Below, one piece after another: positions 53,560 to 63,000 of a stretch of DNA of 64,000 nucleotides; within the stretch, counting starts at the first letter, position 1, and every line of letters begins with the position of its first letter. This DNA comes from Acidithiobacillus ferrivorans. Lineage in GTDB: Bacteria; Pseudomonadota; Gammaproteobacteria; Acidithiobacillales; Acidithiobacillaceae. The notes under the pieces were generated by a model, which searched no databases, was not told the DNA's origin, and saw only the letters and a list, made by a program, of their open reading frames with translations. Location: contig JAAOMR010000131.1 of the NCBI GenBank assembly GCA_018853935.1, positions 30,245-94,244 on the forward strand. Direction: 5' to 3'. Position numbers and translations under genes: made by a program.

Positions 53560-54273
53560 TTAGAAGCTGTAGCCGAAACCCACGTTGCCCTGAAGCAGAT
53601 TCAGGTTGCCACTGCCATTCATGTAATCATCATACTTGAAACCGGCCATGGCGAACCATGGTCCGGAGATCTGATAGTTGGCCTGTAAACCAACCTGAAA
53701 CATGTCAGAAGATCCGCCTATGGTGCTCGCAGAATAATTGTAACCATTACCCCTGATCGTGGAGGTAGCGATGATGCCAGCCAGATAGGCCACATCGCCG
53801 GTGAACACCAGTGGTCCAATGCCGTAGCCCGCTTCCAGGCCTCCACCTATAGCGTTGTTAGAGAAGTGCAAGGAGGCGTTCTGGACCTGGCTGGAGTCAA
53901 AGTTGATGCCGAAGTGGGTGTACTGATAAGCCAGATACGGTCCAACACGTAAATCCTGTGAAAACGGGAAGAGGTAACCAGCTTTGACGTTGATGCCGGT
54001 CATGCCGCCGCCTGTAGTCTGGTATGGACTTTTGAACAGCGCATTGAAATCATGGTGCCAATCCGCTGAAAGCATCCAGCCCTGGTTGGTCATGAAAGCG
54101 CCCTTAACGCCAACACCAGCGGAACTGTTTCCGCCGGAGTTGCTGATGCCTGCGAGGTTGCCGTAGGCCGAAAAGCTGTTCATGACCCCGTTGAGGTCTG
54201 AGGCGAATGCGATCCCGGAGCCTATCATGGCGGTGATGGCGGTGGCGAGAATAAGATTGTTTTTTGCAGTCAT
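53560..54273 (-). CDS. Outer-membrane beta-barrel protein
   Basis: The 237-residue protein has a signal peptide (NLILATAITAMIGSGIAFAS) and alternating beta-strand sequence of the OmpA/OmpW type (AGYLFPFSQDLRVGPYLAYQ, GLEAGYGIGPLVFTGDVAYL, VGLQANYQISGPWFAMAGFK). It ends in Phe (GNVGFGYSF), the usual signal for outer-membrane insertion. About eight strands can be counted. It resembles opacity or lipid A-modifying small barrels, but no catalytic site is evident. It may alter the host surface, for example for surface exclusion. Confidence 0.8.
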   Translation of the reverse strand: MTAKNNLILATAITAMIGSGIAFASDLNGVMNSFSAYGNLAGISNSGGNSSAGVGVKGAFMTNQGWMLSADWHHDFNALFKSPYQTTGGGMTGINVKAGYLFPFSQDLRVGPYLAYQYTHFGINFDSSQVQNASLHFSNNAIGGGLEAGYGIGPLVFTGDVAYLAGIIATSTIRGNGYNYSASTIGGSSDMFQVGLQANYQISGPWFAMAGFKYDDYMNGSGNLNLLQGNVGFGYSF

Positions 54274-54714
54274 GGACTACTCCTCGTGAGAACACGGCGA
54301 CAGCGCCGTGGCGCGCAGTTATGATGCAAGCACGGCGAGTTGTCAACAAACAACCAAAAAGATACAGCCATGCTTATTCGGTTGTTTCTCCTAACAGCCA
54401 AAAAAGTGGCCTCTTGATGCCAATCACACATTTCCATCTTCCCATTGGCATTACTTGCCCTAACAATCTTCATAAATATAGTAGCTGTCGTTAATATTTT
54501 CATCAGACCGAACTAGAAAACCCAGCCGAGGTCTGCCCTTCCACCGTTCATTGGATCATAAAACAGCTCGTACGGCGTCGATTGCCACTTGATCGATTTT
54601 GGTGGTCCTATGATGTATGCGGTTGATGACCACATTGCTCGCTTCGGACAAGACTGGTTTCCACGTAGCCCACATTATCCTCGTTAACCAAGACATGATG
54701 GGGTGCGATGTTTT
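54274..54714. other. Mostly noncoding gap with a possible 40-codon frame
   Basis: The first 80 bases hold the leader of the barrel gene. The rest has no strong gene. One short minus-strand frame (54513-54635) reads like the end of a protein (IKWQSTPYELFYDPMNGGRA) and may be a remnant. Confidence 0.4.
54513..54635 (-). CDS. Possible 40-residue protein or gene remnant
   Basis: An ATG frame gives a hydrophilic 40-residue peptide rich in Tyr, Trp and Pro that ends in ADLGWVF. The composition is protein-like, but the start signal is weak (AAGCGAG). It may be the 3' end of a lost gene. Confidence 0.25.
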   Translation of the reverse strand: MWSSTAYIIGPPKSIKWQSTPYELFYDPMNGGRADLGWVF

Positions 54715-54945
54715 ATGCGTATTTTGCTAAAGTTGTCCGTTTTGATGTATATGTTGGGCCTATCGGCATGCCTGATGGCTCTGTTGGCAATCGGGCGGTA
54801 CATTACGCTCGACACCCCGCACCCAAAGTGGCTTGGTCTGATTATTACAATGGTCATTATATTTGGCCGGCTTGTGTGGGATGGATGGAGTGTTTTTCTG
54901 GGGTTGGATGGAAGAAAAAAGATTAAGAAAAAAAGACGTTGTTGA
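54715..54945 (+). CDS. Small two-segment membrane protein
   Basis: The 76-residue protein has two hydrophobic helices (LMYMLGLSACLMALLAIG and WLGLIITMVIIFGRLVW) and a basic C-terminus (GRKKIKKKRRC). It overlaps the start of the 54908 gene by 38 bases. The pair has the same order as the 45405 and 44674 genes. The exact start is uncertain: a GTG at 54703 is also possible. Confidence 0.5.
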   Translation: MRILLKLSVLMYMLGLSACLMALLAIGRYITLDTPHPKWLGLIITMVIIFGRLVWDGWSVFLGLDGRKKIKKKRRC

Positions 54946-55606
54946 CATTGCCTGCGATTATTTCGGTTTATGTTACGGGCTGCTTGTAACAAGGCATTAT
55001 TACAGAGAGCGTTTGTTTATTTTTCTGACCGTTTTTATGAGCTTGTTGGTGGTTCTGTGTATAATGGCCTTTTCCGTAACGGCAAGCACCTTATGGAGAA
55101 ATATATTGAGCGTTTCACTGGTTGTCGAAACCATTTACACGATATATATGATTTGGTTTGTGCTCTGGCTGAACTCGGAATACAAAAAAGCCGTTGGCGT
55201 CAGCCATAAAGCAAAAAGGAATGAACTGCAGAAAACAGTTATCGACAACCTCTGTCTGATTAAAGGGGTTAGTGTGGATGCACTAAGCTTAAAATGTGTT
55301 GGGATTATTGGAAGAAAGAACATGTTAACAGCGGTGCTCCCAGTTAGTAACTGGTTTTCTGGTTTTGTGGTTGCGGCGTTAATCGGATATGGCATATCGA
55401 TGACTACATCGCTTGGAGAAAATTCCCCGATTTGGCTTTATGCCGGGGATGTTATATCTGTAGCTAGCCTGCTGTTCATTCAATACGCACTGGTACTGAG
55501 AGTTGCCGTTTGGCGTATTCGGGAAAACATCGTCTACTCAAACCATGTTCCTTTGCATGTATTGTTGGCGGATATCGAAAAGTTATACAAGGGGGCTGTT
55601 CGGTGA
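54908..55606 (+). CDS. Four-segment membrane protein (paralogue of the 44674 protein)
   Basis: The 232-residue protein starts after GGGGTTGG. It shares DYFGLCYGLLVTRHYYRERL with DYFKLTRGLLVTDNYYKERF of the 44674 protein, and the C-terminal VWRIRENIVYSNHVPLHVLL with the equivalent tail there. Two hydrophobic pairs (near residues 40-95 and 150-205) flank a hydrophilic loop. The two copies are strongly diverged in the middle, as expected for specificity-determining proteins. The function is unknown. Confidence 0.7.
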   Translation: MEEKRLRKKDVVDIACDYFGLCYGLLVTRHYYRERLFIFLTVFMSLLVVLCIMAFSVTASTLWRNILSVSLVVETIYTIYMIWFVLWLNSEYKKAVGVSHKAKRNELQKTVIDNLCLIKGVSVDALSLKCVGIIGRKNMLTAVLPVSNWFSGFVVAALIGYGISMTTSLGENSPIWLYAGDVISVASLLFIQYALVLRVAVWRIRENIVYSNHVPLHVLLADIEKLYKGAVR

Positions 55607-55674
55607 CTCCGCAGAGAATTGGTCGGCGAAAGCACCTCCAAGGACAGTGATCCACGCATTTCTCGAGATGCAAG

Positions 55675-56652
55675 TTAGCTGAATTCGTCTAGCGTGCGCA
55701 CCAATATAGCCAGTGGGAAATAGCGTTCTTTCTGTCCAAAATTGCGCCACTCCGGGACTGATGCCACCCCTAACAGGGCAAGGTATACGCCTCCGACCAC
55801 CAAGATCACGCGAAGAAACCCTGCAAATGGGGTGGCGGGGACTATAGAGTGGGGTGCCAGTGTATGCGCCACCCACCAAAAGAGAATAAATAAGGTCACA
55901 GTTATAGTTATGCCCACTCCATCACCACGCCAAAACGGGGCCATCCAGCTTTTGTATTCTGGGATGTCTGGGAAATGCTGCGCGATGGATATTTTTAGCT
56001 TCTGAACGCCACCCCAAGAAGCGGCCGTTTTCTGCAGCCAGAACCTCCTGATTTCCTTGTTAGTTGAGGCTTTTGAGAACTTACGCATCAAAAACCATTG
56101 CCAGGAAAAAATAGTCATGGCCAGCAGATAGCATGTAAAACCGACCCATACTGTGGTCGGTAACGGCTGCAAAGGGGTGTGTGTGGCCATTGGCACGTAC
56201 ATCGCCTTCAAAGACACTAGCGGTAGCAGCCAGAAAAAAGAACCAAGAAACACTATCAGAAGGCCGAATCTTAATAGCCTCAGCCATCTTGGTAAACATT
56301 CCCCGCCAACTGTTGCCATGTAGAAAGATCGGGCGGATTGCAGGACTCGCAGAGCATCCGCATCGGTGGGTGGTGATCTGTCGCTGGGTAGAAATGATAG
56401 GACGAAATCCATAACACCTAATTTTGTGTTCAAATGGTATCCCCATGCGCCATCGGCAATAACCGCCAGGATGAATGTAGACTGCGCTTCTGGCATAGTC
56501 AACCAATGCTCAACTACGCTGCTGGAACAGGAGATGAACGCCGCTACCAACCACCATGGGTGAAAAATACCGATGAGCTGAGTGTGACCCAGCATTATCC
56601 ATGCTAGCCAGAACACCAGGAAAATACCGGCCGCGTCAAAGAGAAAGGTCAT
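55675..56652 (-). CDS. Polytopic membrane protein with C-terminal PL motif
   Basis: The 325-residue protein has about six hydrophobic segments. A middle helix ALRVLQSARSFYMATVGGEC precedes the second membrane pair. It ends with RYFPLAILVRTLDEFS, close to the tail motif (Y/V)-x-PL-x(2-5)-D of the proteins at 44674, 54908, 56887 and 58101. It runs opposite to its neighbours. No enzyme motif is visible and no family is recognised. Confidence 0.65.
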   Translation of the reverse strand: MTFLFDAAGIFLVFWLAWIMLGHTQLIGIFHPWWLVAAFISCSSSVVEHWLTMPEAQSTFILAVIADGAWGYHLNTKLGVMDFVLSFLPSDRSPPTDADALRVLQSARSFYMATVGGECLPRWLRLLRFGLLIVFLGSFFWLLPLVSLKAMYVPMATHTPLQPLPTTVWVGFTCYLLAMTIFSWQWFLMRKFSKASTNKEIRRFWLQKTAASWGGVQKLKISIAQHFPDIPEYKSWMAPFWRGDGVGITITVTLFILFWWVAHTLAPHSIVPATPFAGFLRVILVVGGVYLALLGVASVPEWRNFGQKERYFPLAILVRTLDEFS

Positions 56653-56813
56653 GGCTGCTCCAAAGAAGATCTGTACATGACCATGATGATTGCTGCGGAA
56701 ACCAATTTAACAGAACCTGCCTGTGGCGATTCACCTCGCCTAAGTGTTTTCCAGTTCGTTTTGGTTTCCTACTCGCCAATACTTAGGATACCAACCTCAA
56801 CGGAGACGTTCAC

Positions 56814-56897
56814 ATGGTATTCACCGCAGCCACACTGGCAGAATTTTTCTGGTTCCAGCCCACGTCAACGCGTTGGAGGGTGCCCCATGTATTTTAA
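56814..56897 (+). CDS. Possible 27-residue leader peptide of the 56887 gene
   Basis: A short frame with a good Shine-Dalgarno (CGGAGACGTTCAC) encodes a peptide rich in aromatic residues. Its stop overlaps the start of the 56887 gene, whose own GGAGGG lies within it. This is the arrangement of a translationally coupled leader. Confidence 0.4.
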   Translation: MVFTAATLAEFFWFQPTSTRWRVPHVF

Positions 56898-57705
56898 TTT
56901 TATCCCGCTTGCTTTACTCTTGGCCTGGTTTTTCTTATGGAATGACAGCATGGCAGATCGGTTCAGGCGCCATCGTGGTGGAAAAAAGTTACAGGAGCAG
57001 ATTTTGGAATGGGTTGCTCCAGACGGTTACCCGCAAATCCTGCTAGATGCCAGGAGCGTGTCTCAACGGTACTATCGAGAAAATTACCAGCGATTTTTAG
57101 ATGATGTTGAGGCGGTCGCAAATCTGAAAGCTTTCCACGTGGTGATTGTCGTTCTTTTGCTCGGTGTGGCAGCCCTGAGCGCGCTGTTTCTGGGTGTCGA
57201 TCTCTGGGGTTGGACCATTCATTTTCCATGGTATCTGACTTTGATTGTTGCAGGCTGTTTTATTGCGCTTGTTTTGCTGTCTTTTTTCTTCTATTGGCTG
57301 AGCAGACCAAAGCTGTATGGGCCGTCACCTGACGAGGCACAGGAAGCTTGGCTGGATGATAAATTTGGCAACCGTGTACACTGGTTGGCGGTATGGCGTG
57401 AAGCTAGGATTTACTGCGGAGAATCAGTCACCAATCCATTTCGTGTAGCCCTCGCCGCAAAGCGTTGGAGTTTTTTTGGTGTGCCAGCACTGGCAGCCTT
57501 GTCAGTAGTCCCTATTTTAGAGGTTACCGGAAATGCTATTCTGCTCACGGCCATTCTCGTAATTGCTATTGGTGGGATATGGCTTGTTATTTATCGTTGG
57601 CACGTTCTTTTTTATGATGTCGACGCGAAGAGTAAGGCGCCAGACGAATACATCCCGTTACGCATCATGCTGAATGACATTGCGATATACCTTGATTTAC
57701 CGTAA
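56887..57705 (+). CDS. Four- to five-segment membrane protein with C-terminal PL motif
   Basis: The 272-residue protein starts after GGAGGGTGCCCC. An N-terminal segment (FIPLALLLAWFFLW) is followed by a basic loop, a long helix with SVSQRYYRENYQRFLDDVE, a membrane pair (near 80-140), a loop and a second pair (near 200-240). The tail is DEYIPLRIMLNDIAIYLDL. The YYREN phrase and the tail link it to the 44674 and 54908 proteins. It is encoded in an array with the 58101 gene; a terminator follows. Confidence 0.7.
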   Translation: MYFNFIPLALLLAWFFLWNDSMADRFRRHRGGKKLQEQILEWVAPDGYPQILLDARSVSQRYYRENYQRFLDDVEAVANLKAFHVVIVVLLLGVAALSALFLGVDLWGWTIHFPWYLTLIVAGCFIALVLLSFFFYWLSRPKLYGPSPDEAQEAWLDDKFGNRVHWLAVWREARIYCGESVTNPFRVALAAKRWSFFGVPALAALSVVPILEVTGNAILLTAILVIAIGGIWLVIYRWHVLFYDVDAKSKAPDEYIPLRIMLNDIAIYLDLP

Positions 57706-57706
57706 T

Positions 57707-57748
57707 GCGGCGTGTTAGGCACTGCTCCAGGCGACACTGCCGCTTTTT
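57707..57748 (+). terminator. Rho-independent terminator after the 56887 gene
   Basis: The stem GCGGCGTGT/ACACTGCCGC has one bulged base and is followed by five T, directly past the stop codon. Confidence 0.7.
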
Positions 57749-58100
57749 GTATGATTTCGAATCTCCCCATGGGTACTATGTATCCGGAGATTTGGTAAAT
57801 TCCGTGCAGATCAATTGTGTGGCCTGTCCACTATTCACCGAGTACGCCGGGAGGCTATGGCCTGCATGGGGCCTGAGAAATTGACGGCGCTTTGACTCTC
57901 ACGACTGCAGTTTAGTCTTAGCAGCACTAATGCATTAGCCCCTCATCTTCAGATCCATGTCCACGCGCAACCTGGTTTCCAGCAGAGGCATATCCCATCG
58001 GTACCTGCAAGAATCTTCCGGAAGTTCAGGACGGTTTTTTCTTCCGTGGACTGTGCCACCACGCGATAAGCAAAGCATACACCATGCAGAGGGATTGTCG
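57749..58100. promoter_or_regulatory. Gap upstream of the 58101 gene
   Basis: These 352 bases hold no convincing gene. They should contain the promoter of the 58101 gene. I see no repeat or strong hairpin. Confidence 0.4.
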
Positions 58101-58889
58101 ATGATAGAAATTTTGGGTATTGTCACGTTACTGACGGCGGGATGGTGGTTTTTCTGGGTGGATTTTGGCTATGGCTACAGGGTATTCATGGAGGGTGCCA
58201 CAGGTAGAACCTTGGAAAGAGGGCGAGTGGTGCCATCCTTGGATATCAGGTTGATAGAGGCCGTTCGTACGTATTTTTTATCGGTTTACGGTAATCGCCA
58301 CGGGTTGGCGTATTTTTTGCTGATGCTACGCTGGTACACGAGCCTTGGGCTGCCCGTTTTCGCCCTGCTAATTTTTGCAGGTCTGCTCGAGAAAAATCAC
58401 GAATTAATTAAGATTGGGGCAATGGAGGAGTCCGCATTTGTCGCGGTTATCCTGGTTTTGACTTTTATTCAGTGGTGGCGGCAAGGTTACATGCGTAAAT
58501 GGAAAACACTGTCTGAAAAAAGGCACTACTATCTTCGTGAGGTCTCCCGTACTTTTGGAGGCCCGGCCCCATTTTTTCGACTCCTACAAGATATCCCTAC
58601 AGGAACACCTCCGTCTTTTCTGGATTGCACCTATGGCTGGGCGACACTAAAAATAAGTTCGCTCTTCGCGATGCCCCTTTTATTGGCGGTTTTCTGGGCA
58701 CTTGTTGTCTCTGAAGGTGTTCATTTTGACGCCATAGAAGCTTCGGTATTCCTTGTGATTTGCGGAACAGCCCAGTTACCAATTCTGTATACATCATGGC
58801 TAAGTCGATTCTCATGGCCTGGCACAACCGGCTTGGTTAGTTATTATCCCTTACGTGTTATTAAACGGGATATCGGGCAACTAAGGTAA
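58101..58889 (+). CDS. Four- to five-segment membrane protein with C-terminal PL motif
   Basis: The 262-residue protein starts after CAGAGGGATTGTCG. It has an N-terminal segment (ILGIVTLLTAGWWFFWVDFG), a membrane pair near residues 75-130, a hydrophilic loop (MRKWKTLSEKRHYYLREVSR) and a second pair near 185-235. It ends in SYYPLRVIKRDIGQLR. The layout is the same as in the 56887 protein, but most of the sequence differs. The stop is followed by a strong hairpin. Confidence 0.7.
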   Translation: MIEILGIVTLLTAGWWFFWVDFGYGYRVFMEGATGRTLERGRVVPSLDIRLIEAVRTYFLSVYGNRHGLAYFLLMLRWYTSLGLPVFALLIFAGLLEKNHELIKIGAMEESAFVAVILVLTFIQWWRQGYMRKWKTLSEKRHYYLREVSRTFGGPAPFFRLLQDIPTGTPPSFLDCTYGWATLKISSLFAMPLLLAVFWALVVSEGVHFDAIEASVFLVICGTAQLPILYTSWLSRFSWPGTTGLVSYYPLRVIKRDIGQLR

Positions 58890-58950
58890 TGATTTCAGGC
58901 ATGTTAGCGACCTTGCCTTTCAGTCACATGGCACATGTTCAAGGAGGTGA

Positions 58951-58985
58951 CCGCGCTCATCCCACTGGAGGAGCGCGGATTTTGT
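58951..58985. terminator. Bidirectional terminator hairpin
   Basis: CCGCGCTC...GAGCGCGG is an 8-bp stem with ATTTTG on one side. It lies between the convergent 58101 gene and the lipoprotein gene and can serve both. Confidence 0.65.
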
Positions 58986-59716
58986 CAGGACACGGGCGGA
59001 ACGGTTGCGCCAGCAGCGATTAGTTGCGAGCCAGCACCTTGTTTTTCCAGATGCTCCGATGCCTTGAGGATCTGCGCAATAGCCCCGGATTGCAACGTAC
59101 GGTAGACATTCTCCGTTTTGCTCGCTATAGAGTGACCGGACGAGAAAACATGTGATCGACCGTAAATCCGTGTTTTTACCATTACCGGAATGCTTTTATG
59201 CCAGACAACTTTCCCATGACGTATAATTTGCACATCGTCATCAAAATTAGCAATTATTGTATAATACCTGCCGCCGCCCGTGTGGCCGTGCCACAACCCG
59301 TAAAATGGGATCAACTGCTTCATTGTGCGACCTAGGTCGTAATCCTCCCGGAACATGTAGTGGTGCTTGCCTGAAGGCACCATGTGTGTGTAGATAACAT
59401 ATGGTCCGGAGGAACTATGGTTCACTTCTGCACCGTCGCTTTTCAATCCTTGAGTGAGTAGGGAGTCAAAATTATGGATCATGGTGCCCGATTGCATGGT
59501 CAGGTTTCGGCATTTTATTGTAAACGCGCCGAAACAGCCATTACCAGTGATGAAATTATCGTCACGAACGCTCGTGTGGATGGCGACTGTCTGGTTAGTG
59601 AATGCTGATTTGGCCGGGATTGGGCCGTTATAGCTAACCTTGTGGATGCTGGCACAGCCGGCTAGGCCAAGGACTAATACCACAAAACCAAAATACTGAA
59701 GATGTTTAACTCGCAC
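58985..59716 (-). CDS. Secreted lipoprotein of unknown function
   Basis: The 243-residue protein has a type II signal peptide with lipobox LAGC (VVLVLGLAGCASI), so it is probably anchored in the outer membrane or periplasm. The mature part is soluble (MVPSGKHHYMFREDYDLGRT, YYTIIANFDDDVQIIRHGKV). No family is recognised. Upstream, a sequence resembling the GC-rich element (GTTCATGGGGGGGCGAAGGC at 59839-59858) is a possible shared control site. Confidence 0.75.
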   Translation of the reverse strand: MRVKHLQYFGFVVLVLGLAGCASIHKVSYNGPIPAKSAFTNQTVAIHTSVRDDNFITGNGCFGAFTIKCRNLTMQSGTMIHNFDSLLTQGLKSDGAEVNHSSSGPYVIYTHMVPSGKHHYMFREDYDLGRTMKQLIPFYGLWHGHTGGGRYYTIIANFDDDVQIIRHGKVVWHKSIPVMVKTRIYGRSHVFSSGHSIASKTENVYRTLQSGAIAQILKASEHLEKQGAGSQLIAAGATVPPVS

Positions 59717-60066
59717 GGCAGATCTCCACAGATAATAAGGAGCATTATTAATACCACAAACCTGCGGAATTGTTCACTGATTCACCGGGAAGCAGATCAC
59801 TCTATGCAAGAACTGTCATGGTACTCCGGCATGTTGCCGTTCATGGGGGGGCGAAGGCAGGTACCATGTACATGGATAAGGCGTACGCTAGCATCGCAAC
59901 TAGCCGTTCGCAAAGGTGTTGGTTTTGGGTGCCTTGATTCCCGCAAACCCAATATTGGTGCGGCCTTCAGTCAAACCGCCAACACCTTTGCGGAAAGGCT
60001 CGGCATCGCAAGCCATTTTTTACAAAGAAGTGCCAGAAGGCCCGCCGCCTCACAGTAAGGAGGAAA
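59717..60066. repeat. Gap with a 14-bp perfect inverted repeat
   Basis: CGCAAAGGTGTTGG (59909-59922) and its exact complement CCAACACCTTTGCG (59979-59992) flank 56 bases. Similarity extends outward through TAGCC(G/T)TT. A related sequence, TAGCCGTTGGCGAAAGGTGT, stands at 44571-44590. The rest of the gap is without a convincing gene. Confidence 0.55.
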
Positions 60067-63000
60067 TCATGAAGCGGCGGCTGCTGTTGGAACGGCTGCG
60101 GTGGGACTCACCTGTCCGGTTGGATGAGCCATCTGATAAGGCGAGTTCATCGCGGCTGCACTGGAGTTGGTCGTTTGGATAAGCCCGGAACTTTGCAGCA
60201 TTGCCAACCATGGCTGGAGGTTTACTTTAGACCAGTTCACTTGAGCCAGTTCCGGTATCGTTAATCCGCCGCAATTTGGGTTTTTTGAACTCCCGTAGCC
60301 ACCAGCAATCTGCGGCTGCGCGTCCTGGATTTGCGACATGATGATGTTTACGAGTGGTGACGGGTAGCAGCAGAAGGTCGTTGCTGTCATTTGGCACCCG
60401 AATATTGGGAGGCTGTCTTTACAGTATGTTCCAACCATATGACACAAATGTTCTTTGCGCTGGAAGCCGAGTTTGAATTCTTCAGCTTTGCATTGCGTCA
60501 GCATGGAAGCGAGCATAAACGCCAGTTGATACGCACTATAGGCTGACATTAATCCTGACACATAAGGAGTGACTGCCGCGATATTGGCCGACATGCTTGC
60601 GACGGTAGAAGCAGCGGCAGATGGAAGCATCTGAAACACTTTTTCGAGTATCCATTCAACGGCACTTTTGAGGACTGAAACAATCTCACTTTCAAGCTGC
60701 GACAAAAGCCCCGGTGTTGTGCTGTTGGCTAATCCATATTGGAGGACGGAGGTTGACGCAGGGGTAGCTGTTGTCCCTGCATAACTTGCTATATCAGTGG
60801 CGATATTGCTCGCCTGGGTTGGTCCGATGCTGGCTACCAATCCAGCCGTATAGGTGCCGACGTTTGTGGCAGCCATTGAAAATGTTGCGGTGGCGCCCCC
60901 CCCAAATAAGCCTAATGAGTTCATCGCGGCTTCGGCGACGCCTTTGATAGGCCCTGTCACATAGGACCACGCGCTACTCGCGTTGCTGGTAAACGTATTG
61001 TAACCGGTCTCATACCATGAGTGCAGCGCGGCTGCGCCTGCATCGTGCGCAATGACGAATTTATTGGTTACAATAGCATACGTGTCCATAGTGCCCTGAA
61101 TGACATTGGCGATTGGCGGGGTTGGTTGCTGCATGCCTTTCGAACAGCAATTGTTATTCATGCCCGTACCACCACCGGCAGCTCCGGCGGCACCAGCGAC
61201 GGCAATCATGACTTCCTGGGTAACTGTCAGCGCTATTAATCCAGCACCCATTGTAACGAAAGCAAGCGCCGCCCCTGCGATAGCCCCTGCTATCGCGCCA
61301 ATCGGCGCGCCCATAAAGACACGGCAATACATCAAGTTGCCACCAAAGATGATGGGGATACAGTTACCAGCCGCTAATGAGGTTCCCGTTTGGCACGTCA
61401 TATTAGCGGCCATTTGCTGTAGCGCGGTGGACGCGGTAACTGCCTTGTTGAAGTGCAGATCCTGGTTGCCGATGATCCCGTGACATTGCGTGCCCAGACA
61501 TCCGATGGATTCATTGGTACAAATTTGCGACGGGATTACCGCAGAAGGGGCGCCGGTTGTAACGTTTGTAGACCCGATAGTACTGGTTGTTGGGGGCAGT
61601 GATGCCTGTGAAACAGTTTCCCAACTTTGACTTGTCAAGGCTAGTGGTAATCCGGCGGGCAATGTTTCAATGGCCGTATCTGGCCCGTTCCCTGAACCAC
61701 TGACGGTGTTGTTATTGATAATGGCCGCAATCCCCGAAGCCGCCTGATTGGTGCTGCTCGGCGTGGAGGAAACGTTCATTTTTTTGACCGTCATCATGAT
61801 GACGTTGTAGCCCGGATAAATAGTGACCTGCTGGCTGACCCACCCTCCAGTCGTAGGGTAAGCGGCAGCAGCACTTTGCCCTTGGCCGCCGTCGGTGAAA
61901 GACAGCACCTGCGGCTCCACGGTGCAAGTGCTGGAACCGGCGGACGATCCGCAAATTTGTTGAGCATATTGCGTGTTGGAAATGGTCAGGGTCGCCTGGT
62001 CTTCGGCGGAAAGATAGGCAGTCGCCTGAAAAACCTGCCCGGTCATGTTGTTGAACGCGGATTTGAAGGCCACGGTCGTATTGTTGGTGGTCTTCGTGCA
62101 ACTGTTGGTTCCTCCCCATATCCATTCGGCACCACTCTGTGCCACCGGTGGCGGAGTATTGGTTACCCATCCCTGATTAACCATTTGCGAGGCGGTCGTT
62201 TGGCAGGTGTTCAGGGTGTTAGGATCGGTCCCGTTGGATATTGACGTATGGCCGATGGTCGCAACGGTCTGCCCCATATTGCTCAGTGTGGATTGGGAAA
62301 CGCCGGGGGCGCACGTGCTGGCGTTGAAATATTGAGAGAAAACACTGGGGTTTCCCGTCAACATCGGCATGATGCCATTCATGAGCGCCGTTCCCTGCCC
62401 GCCGGGCAGATTCTGGAGGTACGTTTGGAACGAGCTGGGATTCAGCATCTGGGTATAAGGGGAGGAGGGGTTGGATAAACCGTTCATCCCGCCGATGCCT
62501 GCCGAACCGGCAGCATAGGACATGGCATAATTACAGGTCGAATACAGACTTTGCGCGTTCTGCGACCCGTAGGTCATGGAATCGAGATTGCCGCTCAAAC
62601 TGTTGATGTCCGGCAGTTCCTGCTGGAGGGCCTGTTCGCTGACTGGCGGCTGCGCGGGGAGTTGGTTGCAATAATTGAGCAGCGACGGCACGCCCGAACT
62701 GGTGTTCGTTAAGTCGTTTCCCACCAGGGTCATGGTGGATGGCGTCAGGAGGTCGCAGGCCGGCGCGCTTTGGCACTCGTTTTCGATACCATGTATTACG
62801 GTGGTGTCGCGTGCAAGATACTGGTTCCATCCCAGGATAGTCTGCGCAGCCGGGTTGGTTGGGATATAACCAGAAACAGCGGTTTTGGCTTGTTGATAGA
62901 AGGCTCCGTACTGTTGCGGATTTTGGTTGTAGAGCGTGGTGGCGGCCTGAAGAAAGGCGTTCACCCGTTGTGAGCAGGTTTGCTGCATCTGGGTGAATGC

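Noticed and set aside
59702..60182. Plus-strand small genes between the lipoprotein gene and traN, including an ATG after AAGGAGGAAATC at 60069
   Set aside because: The good ribosome-site match leads into sequence antisense to the end of traN; no motif and no conserved features were seen.
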